From NCBI GenBank assembly GCA_037074765.1, contig JBAMDO010000572.1, positions 124,001 through 188,000 of the forward strand: a DNA stretch of 64,000 nt, given 5' to 3'. The notes under the pieces are model-generated. The model searched no databases and had not been told where the DNA came from. It saw only the letters and a list, made by a program, of their open reading frames with translations. The translations under genes were made by a program, and so were the position numbers. This document shows, piece by piece, positions 1-15,000 of this stretch. Position 1 is the stretch's first letter, and every line of letters begins with the position of its first letter. This DNA comes from Mansonella perstans (lineage: Eukaryota; Nematoda; Chromadorea; Rhabditida; Onchocercidae).

Positions 1-8
1 TTATCGTC

Positions 9-3000
9 ATGGTAATAAATCTCCTCATTTCTTTGATACTGAATATGTTCAGTAATCATCGTACTGTTGATGCTCGACGCCTTCCGGATATCTATTGGAA
101 CAGTACAAATCAAATGTAAGTTTTGCAAATTTCTCTTTAATAACATTTGCAATTAACAATAGTCGACAAAACATCATTTCAAAAGTTAACGATATTAACT
201 ATCTCATTATCAGTCATTTCATGAATTATTTCTTATTTAATAATTTCTAAAAATTCTATATTTCACCAAGATCCATCTTGTTACTTTCATGTTACTTTCA
301 CCTTCCAGTTCCAGCTTAATATGAGTAATCCTCTGGAAATAGTATTATCTAATGTGTTTTTAAAATTCATTTTTCCTATCTTCTCGTTTGTTTATGGATT
401 TGTTCATCGGTCCACTATTTAAGCGAGGTTATCTCGTGTTTATGAACCTCTCAGCAGCGATTAATGTGGAAGGGGCAATGTTTTTCTAGGACTTATAATT
501 ACATGTAAGTTAAGTAAACAGTGAGTAAATAATGTTGACCTCCTACCTGAGTAATTTTGGTCTGATTACCACCTGCGGATTTTTAGGAAAAGTCGAGGTA
601 ATAGGTATGGCACTTCTCAAATTTCGGCAGATGCAATCGTGATGAATCAGTGAATTTTTTTCGCATTTATCGATTTTTTCTACACATGTTCAACGCTCAC
701 TTTAAATTATTTTTCAAATTTGCAATTAATTGATTTCTTAATTAAAATTTGGTCTTAATGAAAAATTAAGCTGGGATTTTTAAATATAACTAAAATGAAG
801 ATTGGAGTTTTTGAATTTAAACACTCCGACCAAAAGTGAAAAATTTTTCTGGAAATTGTATTTATTCTATTTTCATTGAAAGTTCCAATTATAAGATTCT
901 GATAGAAAAAGAAGTTGAAGAAAGCAAAACTGGTTTTTGAAATTTTTTCTGAAATACATAAGGAATGGAAAAGAAATTGGTTGACCTTAAATGAGATTAT
1001 TTTGTATTATAATTCCTGTATAAATAATTATCGGAATGTTAATTAAATTTGCGATAAATTGCTGGGATTGGAAATTCTCATCACTATTAGGTGATTGTTT
1101 AATGTCGTATAACTTTTCCCTTAGTTCATTCTTTTTATTGAAATGACTTTATCGTCAAGTTAGTAATATCGCAATATCTCATCCTAATAGTTTCAAAGTG
1201 ATTTTCGCTTTATCAATCGATTTCATCCTTCTGATGATATGATAGTCAACGTAATCTTTTGAATTATTGTTCTTTTTCTGGATTATAAGAAAATTCAGCT
1301 TAACTTTAAAAAAAAATGAATTGGAAAATTTGATCGCCAAGAACAATTGCTGGTTGAAAAGATAATTTTGGATCACAAATCCGTTCTCTTCTCATCTTTT
1401 TTCCATTTTCTGCCGTTTTTTTTTTAATGGATTCATCATTCTCGGTACTAAAAAAATAGATTTATTGGGGTCTTTCCTACCTATTCTCCAATTAATCTTC
1501 CAGTGTTTGTATGTTCACAGTAATAGAATCAATCGGATTAAGGAATAATTTAGTGGACGGATCAACGATTCCTGCCAAGTCGATTCTCATAGTCAACGAA
1601 TTTTTGATTTATTACTTATTTCATTTACCTGTGAGTACTTTGGTAAGGGATCGAATTGTTTATCGGACTTTTTTTATTGGTTAATGTTTATTTGTGCAGA
1701 TAATTCCTGCTTTCAATGAATTCCATTGAAAAATCATACAAAAAGTGGAATTCAAAACAAATTTTTTCGAAATTACAGTTTAATGATTTAACCCATCACG
1801 TTTACATTCGCAGATAGCTGGTTTTTTTCCGAAATTTCAGATTTTTATTTATATGTGTGTTCGGTTAATTCTTGATATATAAATCTATTTTTTAATTACA
1901 GTGAGTGAATTTACTAAAATTTCATCCTCAAGCAAAGTCCATTCCTGTAGATGGAATAAATGGAAACATTAATTGAAAGATTGTTTATTTTTCAAGTTTT
2001 ATCATTTCTCACTCCCTTATTTTCCTCTTTTCCTTCATACCAACTTCGCAAAGAGGGAAAGAAAAATATTTTCGAAGCAAAATTTCTCAAAAGTTTCCGA
2101 AATTTTCATTTTTTTTTTCTTTTTGTACTATTCATGAAGAAATAACGTTGAATGTGTGATTAATGTATTCATTTATTCCATCTGTTAACCTTATGCTTTT
2201 TCCTCTTTACAGTGTATTAAAACCCGCTTCCATACAAATGTGTTGGAAAATTTTACATTACTATTTCTTTTTAACCGGATTAAATAGCCAAGAAATTTTT
2301 TAATCTACGAAAGCATAATCAAATTTCAAAGGTGCTGGTAGGAATTAGATTTGGTTACGTTAAGTTTTCCACTGCATCCAAATTGTCAATTTTAATTACT
2401 TAATGGAAACTCTTTCTCTTTATTGACGTAATTAACTGAAAATGGAATTTTTAACAAGCCATATGTTTTGAAATTTGGAAATTTTTTAAAAATTATTGAA
2501 TTTTATTTAAAACCAAATTCCATTGTGTAGAAGTTCTACAAATAGAAATTCCTATTTGGTTTTCGTCCGAATAGTTTATTAATTTTGGAAAATAAACTAT
2601 TCGCTTTTTTTTTTATCACATTTCTAAACATTTATGACTAAAATTTGAAAATAATAAATCATTCGCTTATAAATAAAAGAGAGTTGCATTGTTTAATTTT
2701 TAATTTGCACAGTTTAATTCAAATTTAGAAAAATTTTTTTTCCTTACACGTCAAATTTTGCAACAATTTATGACGTGATAGAAATTTAATTTAGACAGTA
2801 AAAGTTTATATGTCATAAATGGATACAGTATCCAAAGGCAGATGTTTTTTAAATAATCTTTTATTTTTCATGCTCAGTGGACTAATAATATGATGGTGCA
2901 AAGGTTACATGAAGCAAACCGTAAAAAAAAAAGGTTGGATGATGTCATTAAGAGATGTTCTAAAAAACTCAGAGACAGGAATGGAAAGAGATGAAAAGGA

Positions 3001-6000
3001 GGATTAAGTGATATCAAATTATTTGAATAGTATGGAAAAAAGTATTTCATGAATTAAACGGAAATTAGTTCGAAAGATTAACATAGCCATTCTTGCTTGT
3101 TAATTTATTCTGAATTCATTTAGTGCTCAATTTTGACTCCATTTGTTTGTTCCTCTTCCTTTCATTAAAAATTTTTCGCTGATTTTTTCAAAAAATCAAG
3201 AATTTCAGGCCATTTGAAATTTCTCATTCCTACTACTTTTAGTAAAAGCAATATTTTTTTTTTAAAAGCCGTTCAACTGATTGAATTAAACAAATAATTA
3301 TGACAAGCTTGAAGACTGGAAAAAGGATGAAATTTCGCATTCTTTTGGTAAAACACATTTTAATTTTTCATTTTTGTTTCATTTCCTCTCCACTATCTCT
3401 TTCTTTGCTCTCTCTGCATTTCTTCCAAATTCTTAACTCTAAACTGATGTGCAAATTTGCTAATGATGTGGTGATGGAAATCCCCTTTCCGGATTAGTTT
3501 TTAGCCTAGCCTGCAATACTTGACTTAACTAACCTCATCACTTGCTCATTTTGTGGAATAAATGATTTGGTTTCCAAAAAAAAAAATTGATAAAAATTTG
3601 CTTCTTACTACCCTTACTATAACTGTTCTCGTCCAATTTATATGATCTGTTTAAAATTCAAACTTCTAAGAAATTAAACTCAAATTTGAACTTCGAGCTA
3701 ACTTTCAACTTACGTACTAGAAGCCCAAATACTAATAACCAATTAGATCACATAGAATTTGTAGCAGAAATTGTTCGCATTTATGATTGAAAATATTGAA
3801 CAGTAGAAGAAAATCTTTTCCGAACTACACAATTTGAAGGTGTAGACTTTTCCGGTTTTCTCTTCTAGTTTCCGATTGCATGCATCAGGAAAGAATTAGC
3901 GACATACATTGTACATAAATGAGTAGGGAAAGGAAGAGACATGCTCGAAGAAAGAATATATCAAATTATGTGCAGAAAGCGATTCATTAAACCTTGGCTC
4001 AAGCCTAGTTGTTCAATCAGGATTGATGGCATGGCAAGTTAAATTACAATTTCTTCTGCGTTGCTGAAAAAATCTGTAAAATTTATAACCTCAACAAGCA
4101 ATTTTCGTTCTTTTTCTCCTGTACCAAAAAAAGAGTGAAATGGAATCGTTGAGAAGTTGAAAATTTGAAATGTTTTGCGATGGAAAACTTCAACATTACA
4201 GGAAATTCCGAATTTCGGGAAACGGATTATATGTTGATAATATAACTTCTTATTCGATCGAATCTGCTTTAACCGAAGCTTTTTCAATGATGATAAAGAA
4301 TCCTGAGTATTTTTAAGATAAATATACTAACTAAGTCATTTATAGCGACCTATTTATTTCTTTGCTAGCCTTATTTACTAAGCAATAGGGCTTTCTCATG
4401 GCTGACTACACGAACAACAATTGTCTGAAATTAGATTTTTCTTTCATCAACCTATAATAAGGGTCTTGATGATATTAACTACTCCCATTTTACTATTTCC
4501 TAAGCTCCTCTGCTATTTCTTAAAATACTATTTCTCCTAACATAGTTTATATTAAAGTTAATACGAATATGTTTTTTTGATAAAGAAAGATTTCATTAAA
4601 GAAAAGAAATCCTCAAATTCTTCTCGTTGATGAAAACTTTGGTTGATATTTATTAAATTCTTTGAAACTTTCGTTATTTTAGCTAACAAAAAAATTCAGC
4701 ATAGAACAAAACTTTCACAATAAGCAGGCAACAGCAATTAGTAAGTCTTTTAAAAAGAATAAATAAATAATTAATTAATTGTCATAGCACTTTACACAAT
4801 CTCATAATGTTTTCTGTGACACTTTAACTAATATCAGTTGATTGTTACAGTCACAAGCGTGTTCCATTTACTTACCTAACTTTTCTGAAAACTTCATAAA
4901 TGGAGAGAAGAGATGAATGATTCCGGAAACGTATCGTTTGCCGCAATTTTTTCAGACAAGATTGCAGGCTTGAACAAAAGTCCTCGTCATCCGAAAAGTC
5001 ATCGTCCGACGATTATTTCTTTTTTTCCAAACAGATACACATGAACATTGTAAAATGACCAATCAAATAAATACTCAGGAAATTTATGCAAAATTTTTCA
5101 GCCATGTATAATTTTTTTGACTATTTACTGTTTACTTGATTTTATTACTTCGGGTTTCTTTAAGATCAAATAGTCTTTTAATTATTTTTCCAGTCGTTAC
5201 GATAGATACGGCATAATGTTTCGTGCAATTCCAAGGCAAGCAGACGTGAATTAAAATTACAGTTGAACATTTCACTGGCATTATGTTGGCATGTTCATCC
5301 GTGTTCTGTGCAAGTGGGAAGGGATAGACGAAAAATGATAAGTTAGATTTTTGAAATAGGAAGGATGAATTGAAGTCGATAGTGAGGCTGTAGATTGCAA
5401 TCAGAGAGTGAGGAAAGGGTACAACAGATCGCACATTTGACATCGAAAGGCTACTCGATCCTCATCTTCATGAAATACTGTAGTTGAATGATTTATTAGC
5501 TCGGACATCATGCTGAGACATTTCTTTCATCTTACTCAATCAAGGTTATCATCGAAGAATTCATTATCAACCATTACAAATAGCATCAAAGCCATATTCA
5601 CTGTCAATTTCTCTTTCATTCAATTTTCGCAATATTTGAAAAAGTCAGTGATAAGATATCAGTTAGCTCAATTAATTAACACCGCAATGAATTAGATAAA
5701 AAGATGAAATGATCAGTAATGGCTCTTTGAAGTCATTATTGGCGTCTTTTTCTTTTGCATAAAAAGTAACTGAAATAATGTGAAATTTCGAAACACAAAT
5801 TTATAACGTGCTCTACTGTCCAATAATTTTCGAAGTAATTATGACAAATAGGCATAAAGTTTTGCTATTAATGCTATCAACTAAATCACTCTTAGCATTT
5901 TATTCTTCATTATCATTTAAACTTATGGTGAATTATGAAAAAATCACTATATTAACCATTAGTAATTGTGCTGGTAAGCAAATTTCAGGTGAAAAAGAAA

Positions 6001-9000
6001 AATCATTTAAGTACTTCAAAACAAATTTTAATTTTCTAATAAATTATGTTTTTTTTTGCAAATCATCAAAAGACCTTAACATTTCTTCTTAATTTCTGTA
6101 ATGAAAAATAATTGCTTCTTGCAAAGAGAACTAGTATTTTATTAAATTGACGGTGACGGTTGATGAAAATAATTATAATAATAGCGATTAAGATAACGAA
6201 TGGAGATTACGCTATAAATACCGGAATTAATAAACAGATTAATGATAGCAATGATAGCGATGATAATGACAAAATAAATTGAAGTACATAATATTAGATT
6301 TTATTTCCCATATAACGAAAAATTATCTTAGTGTTTTACATTGTTTGTCAGCGCATACTAATCATCATTTAGACATGACAATCGATCATTTTTTGTTACG
6401 ACTCATTAATTTCCGGTCTCAATTTTAAATCTGTTCATTTATAAGCTGCATAATCAATCATTTTATGTAAATTCATTTAAAAAAAAGCATGGATTTATAA
6501 TTAATCTTAGAAATTAAGCAAAATTACGAAAATAATGAAATTTATTTATTCGCTTAATTTTAAAATTTAATTATGTTCTTTTCACCTTTCGATTTAAAAC
6601 TTAATTACGTAATTAAGCACAGTTAATTTGTTATTGAAATACTTCCTAGAATGTTTTTTTGTTTTCCCATTTAACTTTACATAATCAATTTCATAACAAC
6701 TGAAAAGGTCATGTCAATTTGTCTAGCTGATACATCGCAATATTAATGTAGAATGTATTTTTTCTTTTCCATATATCTATCTATCATCCAACAATTCACA
6801 GATTCATTTACTTGGCAATAGTATGCCTTTGATAATTATACGGTCAATTATGCATATATACCTCTGGATGACCTGCTATTACCGATCTCTTCTATCAACA
6901 CTACTAATCATCAGTCAATATGGCAGTGTGTCATTTCCATTTCTCTATCTATCTTTGTCCGGGATATGATTAATAAAAAAGTCATTAATTAAACATTTTA
7001 AGAATCTAATAATTATCATCGTTGTATGCTTTTTACATATGATTCTATAAAAACGTAAAAAAAAAAAAAAAAACCGGAAATGTTATTAAATATAATATGA
7101 TAAATTTAAAATGTATTGATATAATATGATAAATTTAAAATTGTATTGATTGATATATTCTTGATTTACTTGGCAAAAAAAAAATCGATCATTTGAAAAA
7201 TAGACAAATAACTTTGACCTTTTCTAAATTCAACTTTATTTCATTTATGACAAGAACTGGAATCGGCTCTTTTTTCCGCATTACCTTTCCGCCCTTTACA
7301 TGTTATTTATCATCTTTAATAATCTGTTCTCGTTATTGTGAACAGTTCATTGAGCACGCTCATATACAATACATTAATAAACCATATGTAAATTTATTTC
7401 ACGGAAATTGTCAAGGGATCAAATCTTGATGAAAAAGTTTTTCACAAACTTATTCACTGATCAAAGTTTAAAACATTGGGATAAGAAACGGATCCAAATA
7501 TACAAATCAGTTTTTAAGCACTTTCAAAAGTAAATTTTGAACTTTTGATAAAAGTTTGCAATTTGTAATTACTTTAAAAATTATCTTAAACTTATGATTT
7601 GATCAAATGTTCAGTGTTCGATATAATTATAATTATCAGGTATCCATTTCTTTTCTATTAACTACTCGTTGTTAATAATTGAAATTGCTTGTAACTTTTG
7701 ATATGAATCGAAAAACTTTCTTGTCTCAATAGATTAAAAAGTTAGGAGCCTTCATCTTCTTGATACTTTTTTGTCCAGTCTATTTACTTGTTTGCTCGTT
7801 TAGTTCATTTTTCGAGATCTCGATTAAGATTTAGCAGATCCATTTAGAATTCTTTGTTAAAGCAGTTGTAAATGTTTAAAAATTAGCAGGAAGTGCTGAA
7901 TAATGATGTTCAACTAACCAAATGGATCGATTTGTCAGAGGATACAAGATAAATGATGTGGTTGTCGTTGTAAAATCTTTTCAAATTAAATTGATGAGAT
8001 TTCTGACATGATTGGATGAGAGACTAAAAGAGCATTGGATTAGGAAAACATTAATACTTCTTTCTTTTGCTATTCGGTGGAACAACTGTTGTCTACTTTT
8101 GGCTTTCAGAAGTTGGAAAAGGTTGAAGTTAAATTGAAGAACAATGAATTTCATGCGACGGCTAATAGTCTAATAGGCTAATAGCTAATAAGTGTATATG
8201 ACAGCTAATAGTTACAACTGCACTTCATCTTCCAATATTTTTTTAATTTGTTTGGAATTTTGAAATTTGATCTCATAAAAACCGAAGAATGAAATTTCAA
8301 TCAAATTAACAGTTACAAGAAAAAATATCATTATGTTAATTTGCAAAATGTTGTAATTATTCCAGCATCTGCCACTACACTAAAGTCAGAAACTTTCTAG
8401 AAAAAAAGTTCGGGTTGATTCGATTCAGTGAAATATTTGAAGTATAAAGAAAAATTTCAAGAAATTTCTTGCCGTAAAAATAATAAAAATCTGGAAACTT
8501 GAGGGAATAGTACAAAAATAGTTAAAAACTGGCAAACCATTTAAATTAAATAACACCATAAATTTTCACTAAAAGCTAAAAAACATAAAAAAGTTTAATT
8601 TCAGGTTTGATATAAGTAATACGGATCACGTGATGTCAGTCAAATTACTTGATCGCGTAACTATTATTTGTCCACAGCCAACTACCGATCCACGGATATC
8701 ATACGAGTATGCAAAATTATATGCTGTAAGCTTAATTTATGAAGTGCTTAAGTTGGTGAAATAAATTAAAATTTAACTGAAATTAATTCTATCAAAAAAA
8801 AGTTTCATATGTGAAAAATTTTATTTTCAAGTTAAATTCAAATTTAATACGTAGAAAGAAATGTTATGCATAAAATTTGAGCTTAACTTTAATTTAACTC
8901 TTTTTCTTATCTCCCAAGTATTCATATTATTTTTAGCTTTTCAAAATTTTAGTTGTTTTAATTTGTCAAAATTTCGGCAATTTTAAGGTTTCTCAAGTAA

Positions 9001-12000
9001 GGTTTCAAGAGATTAAGAGAATTCTATGTTTCGAATTTGTGAATTGTTCCTACAATAATGAAAATTGAATAAATTTAGCTTGAAATACACCTCGGTTTTA
9101 TTTATGCAATGGCAGTATTTTTTAGTGTCGAAGTTATGTCAGCAAAATCTGTTGAACGCTTAATTTTTGGCTTGTCTTAAATTTCAAAAGAAAAACTTTA
9201 CAAGCAAATAACATTTCAGTTTTTTTTTTTTTTTTTTAAAATAAGAATACTCATTTTTGTTTGGCAGTTTGCTTAAACTCTTCAAATTATTTGTCCATCT
9301 TTCAAATTAGTGAATACATAATGAGCCAATGAATATGCTATCATTTTACAAAGTTGTAATTGTTTTATGAACAGAACAATGAGAACAGCTTAAAATGAAG
9401 ATGCAATTGAGACTGACAGAATCATAATCATTTAAATTAATTGATTTTACTTTCGCTGTTCCTTGTCAAATATTAATTTCATGTTAGTTAAATCTTTCTA
9501 TCTTTAATAGCTTTATGCTTTTGATGCACTATTAGCTACTTATTATACCGTTAATCTTGTCCAAGAATTAATTTGAAAGAGTCTAAATTCTAATCTCTTC
9601 TATGGCAATATCTGTTTATTTTGCAGTCAATTTTTCAAAATAAAATAAAGCAACATTTGAAATCAATCCATTAAATCTATCAATAATATTTTTAAGAATA
9701 AATTGAAAGGAAATATGGTAATAAAGTAGTTTAGGAAAAATGATGCCAGTTCTATTCTTCTTAATATTCCATTACTCCGTTATTTGAGTGTAGTTCTTCA
9801 CTAATACCAGTTACATAGCAACAATTGTCATAACGTTGAGAATATGACGATTGAAAGTAGTATTAAGCGATATTCACATTGGTATTACTGTAAAACAAAT
9901 ATTCGACATCAGTTTGCTTGTTGTGATACAAACTTGGTAAACTTAAGCCTTATAATTTGTAATTGTACAAATATAAATGAGAGGACAGCAAATAACAAAA
10001 CAATATTGAAATTAGATATATAGACTGCGAATATAATGCGATGTAGATGTGTGAAATAATCTGCTGAATAAAAGTATCTGAAATTTTCTGAGTTAATAGC
10101 TTATTTATCCCAGAAAGTAATAGGATGGAATGATTGAACTTTTGTCTCTTTATTATTCTCATCCTTATCCATTCTTGAAAAAGTTTTGAAAAAGATTGTA
10201 AATCCGTGAAAATAAAATATATTAAATTTTTTAAAAAGGCTGTAAATCCATGAAAATAAAATATATTTCACATGTGACAAATAATCAGTGTTTATGTGAA
10301 ATTTGAGCAGGATCCTATTACATCTAATTATTTTGACTAGCAAGTTATTTCTTACCAATCCACTATCGAATTTAACTTTTCACCAATTTTTTGATATAAA
10401 AAACGAGAGAATTGTCGGTTTGGGGACTTTCAAATATTTTTACTTCATGTTTTCAGTACTGGATACTTTATGTTTTCAGTATCAGTAAACACAATATAAT
10501 TAATTAACTCTAACAAATTATTGTATACAGATGAGTGTCCTTCTCAGTACCTTCATTTAAACTGTTGAAGATTCATAAAATACCTTTCGAAATGCACTAC
10601 TTGAATTTAAATTTCTGAAATTTAAATGACATATTTCATTTTTTCAACTTGTAGCGACCATATTACTGCAAATTTTTGTGTTGTACCTCAATAAAACTGG
10701 CTGTAAATGCGGAACCGAAAATTTAAGATTGGGAATGGGAAAGTTTGGTAGTAATAATATCATAAACCGATCAAGAGCTCATAAAATGGACAAAATTACG
10801 GCTTGTTGCTTCTTTGTATTTCCTCCGGATTAATTACTCATCGATACATTTCTGTTTTATTTACTCTCTACAGACTATTCCGCTCTGTTACTGTGGTCAA
10901 TAAACCACGGTAAAACTGACTGTTAAATGACTAAAGATGAGGGATAATATTAAGGTCATACACGTTTATCACTTACTTCCTCTCCTTGACCTTTCATTTC
11001 ATACGTTGTAAATTTGAAACATAGAAAAAGGAAGGACTGAGGAAAGCACAGAATTAGTAACAATACCGTTTTATGGCAAAAAGGAAAAAAGGATATCGAA
11101 TAAATTTCTAAGAAATAATACGGAATAACTTGTCATGTCTGAGTAAGATTTGTTACATAATTTACCCAAAAAAAAAAATTAGTAAATAAAACGAATAGTT
11201 GAAAGTAAAATAAAACAATGTAACAATGTACAAAATGATTATTTAATTGCATTCTCTGCTATCAAATCATATTTTCCAGGTATCTCGAACTGGGTACGAT
11301 AATTGTCAATTATTAGATGAAAGATTAATTGGAGTCTGCCAAACTCCGAGACAGCAATCCTCGATCAGTATCGTCTTCCGAGACTTCTCCCCACTTCCCG
11401 GTGCATTAGAATTCAAACCAGGCCACAGCTATTATTTTATCAGTAAGTTTTTTCGAAACTTTCTTTGGTAGAAAAAATTTCGGAATTTTTTAACGATTCA
11501 CAAAAATTAAAAACAAATAACCGATCAGGAATATCAAGATGTGATTATTTGAAATTGATGACAATTTTCAAAGTATTTACAATGCAAAATATATAGTTCT
11601 CGTTATTGTTCAAGTTAACCGTATCCGTCGATAATTACATATCTAATGGACGAATGTAGTAGAATGAAGCAAGAAACGTCGAACCTGCGCCACATTAAAC
11701 TTTTGATCATTTTTGACAATAAATGAAAATCCTGCGCGAAATGATCTTAAGAGGAGGAAAAATACTTTCGTTAGTATTAAATATCATCCAGTTCAATTGA
11801 AATAGAAATTACTGTCTGTGCAATCAAAGGAAGATTATCTTCAATTATTAGGCTTTTAAGGTGTCGGTACATCTACTTCAAGTTGTATGTAAGGCTCAGA
11901 TAGAAGTATTGCTAATTGCGCAACAGCCGTCCTCTCTTTAATTTATCATTGTTGGTAATGAAAGAATATGATTCTTTGATGGTATCATCAAGCAATACTG

Positions 12001-15000
12001 CATTTTTCTCTCTGTAAAAAGCCAAGAACGAAGTTAAGCAAAGAAAAGAGTTGCAAGGCTAATATGGACTTCAATGTGAAAAAGTTCAAAATGAATTTCT
12101 GAGCTTTCGATAATTTTTCTTCTTTGCAAGAAAAAAACTGATCAAATAACGAATAAAACTTATTAATTTATTAAAAATACATCCATTACTATCATTAAAA
12201 GATTTTTTTTATGTTAGAAAAAGAAATCAATCATTTCCATTTTCTACTCTGTTTGACCTTGGTGATTTTTGTATCCTTTGCATTTCCTCATAAATGAGAC
12301 ACAGACAAAAGTAAACCACAGGTGGTTACATGTATGATATAGGATGACATATTCCTGTGCTTGTACATCTCTCTTCATTCCTATACTTCACTCTAGATAG
12401 TACTTCACAGCAGAGAGAGAAAGGAAAAAAGAATAAAAGTTTTGAATTTTTCAATAGTTCTGAATTGATTAATACTTAGAAAAATATTATATCTTTGAAT
12501 GTTCATTTGATAAGCAGGAAAAATGCGGACAAGTATTTTATTACAAGAAATATATTTTGTTAACAGTTAATTTTTCGAAGAATTTAAGCAAAAATTTAGA
12601 AAATTTTGAACTTAAACAAAACAAGAACTAATAAAATTTGCAATCAGTTGGAAGAAGTTAAACAGTGGAATTTTTGAATCGAAATTGGAATCAGTTGAAA
12701 AATGTGAAGGCTATTAGTTTGTCATTTTTAAATTTGATGAAGTATTTTTTTTTCAGCCACTTCAGATGGTACCGAAAAGGGTATCGATAGGCGGTCCGGT
12801 GGTCTATGTGCTAGTGATCATATGAAAATCAAATTTGAAATTCAATCAGGTAATATTTTTCGAAGTTTATGGTGGAAAAAAGATAACTTTGAAAGAAAGA
12901 AGAATTCTAAAAGTTCAATTTTGAATTTAGCACGAGTTTCTTCTCCTTCATCTATTCTATGGGTTATAAGATAAACTGTAGACAGGGCTGCAATAACAAA
13001 ATACAAAGGAAATGAGTTGCTTATCGATGGGTCATTTTGTACAAATGTAATAGTTTGATGAATAAATAGCACCAAGTACACACGTTAATGCCAATCAAAT
13101 AATGCCGAATGAACAGGTGTAATTTACAAAATCACTTGTTCACTTTTATCATCCAGTAAACTTGATGACTTAATTAGAGGCCCAAATTATGGCAAATGAA
13201 TTTTATGAATTCTCACTGAACCATTTCAATTGATCACTGAAACTTCTCAAAAGGGCAAAGAAATAAATAGTGGACAATATTTGACATGACATCATGAATG
13301 ATAGTGAGGTAGTAATTTTAATTTGTTATATGTTAATAGAGAGAACAAAGTTTGGGTGAGATATATTCAATAACAAGGTTAAATAAACAAACATAGATTA
13401 CACACTTCAAGTTCAATTTATTCATCATTATAAATCAAGGACAATATTTATTTAATGACAGTAGCAGCTTATTGTCGTTGTTATTTGCTGTTGTTGCATT
13501 GAAACCTATTGTCATCAACCCTTTGAGTAAATTTAAAAGAGGGGAAAGATTCAAAGATGTACAGAAATTTTCAAAAGTATGTTTGAAGTTAGGAAAAATA
13601 ATTTGATTCAAAATTTAAGAAAAACTTGTGTAAGCAAATGAGTGATTAAATGAATAAATTGAGTGAATGAATAAATGCATAGAAATAAATTATGGTAAGT
13701 TAAGCAACAGGAAATAAATAAGGATGCTAATCCAGAATGACTTCTCCTTTCTGCTGTTTTATATTCTTGCATACTTCAACAAAGTTCACATTTCGAAGGC
13801 AATTACAAAATCTGTAACAAGAAATTTTTTGAAATTATATGTCTCATGCAAAATTTGGTTCATAATAAAAATCTTGTTTAAAAAACGAACTTTTGTTGAA
13901 TAACAGAGAAAAGTTTAGAAAGATGTAATGAATACTGTCTGAAAATTAGTGAAATGTAAGAAATCGTAATGCTACAGCAAAACTGTAGATAATGAGATAA
14001 TTAAAAATCAAAATAATAATAAATCTATTACCCATTCAATGTTTACTATAATTTTCTTCACTGTCTCTTAATTAAATAAATAGTGCTTATAGGGTATACC
14101 ACAACGTAGTTTGACTATAATTCAGATCTAAGAATTAATTTATAATGAACCATGCTAATTCCTACTACAAGTACCTAGCAAACAATAATTTAATTCTACT
14201 CGACGAGGTCAACAATTACTTGAATCGTCACCTAAAGAATGAAAAAAAGAGATTTGAATTTCTGATTTTCAATCTCGAGAAATTTTACTGTCATGAATAA
14301 TGACAAATTCTCTTATATATGGATTAATTTAGGATCAGTGAATGTCACAAATAGAGCGGAAATCTAGAAAATTATGCTAATTTCAAGGTCTCTTGGATGA
14401 GAGTTCATTATCCAAATAGTAGTCAATACATTCCAGCTCTAAATGAATACTGGCTTATTAATTGAACTCTAAAATAGTCGTAATTTATGAAAATTTGATA
14501 TTAATTATGAATTAGAGCATTTTACAGAACGAGATGACAATCTAAACGATCACTTTGAACCTTCAAGTGCTCATTTTAGGCATCGATTACAGTAAGTTTT
14601 TGCATTTTGTTAAAGAATAAATGTGTAAATTGAAAGGAAGTGTTTTAAAATTATGTTCGTTATCCATTAAAATTATTCCAGACAACTATTTCGGAATGAT
14701 GAATATTGAGCAGAAAGATCAATTTTTTCTCTTTGAAATAAAATTCCTTTCAGTATATACATCAACAGTTATCTTCGATCTTAATTACTATTCTTGAGTT
14801 AAGAGTAATTTAATTCGGTGCATTAACTGTGTACTCATCAGCTAATCAACAATAATTAAGAGCATCACGAGCAGTAGTGAATGTTCAGAAAAAAGGAATA
14901 TAGCACTAATATATAAATATAAAATATTTTTAAATTTAAAAAAAATATTTGTGATACATTTGAGTAGAATTCGAAAGTTAAAATTAAAATTAAGAGAGAA

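Noticed and set aside
5132..6092. ORFs of 60-103 codons in the ephrin first intron
   Set aside because: Composition follows the AT-rich background, there are no recognisable motifs, and ephrin phase and fold are complete without them.
13297..13312. Resemblance to the start of let-7 (GTGAGGTAGTAATTT)
   Set aside because: Only the first bases match and no hairpin arm with the complementary strand was seen.
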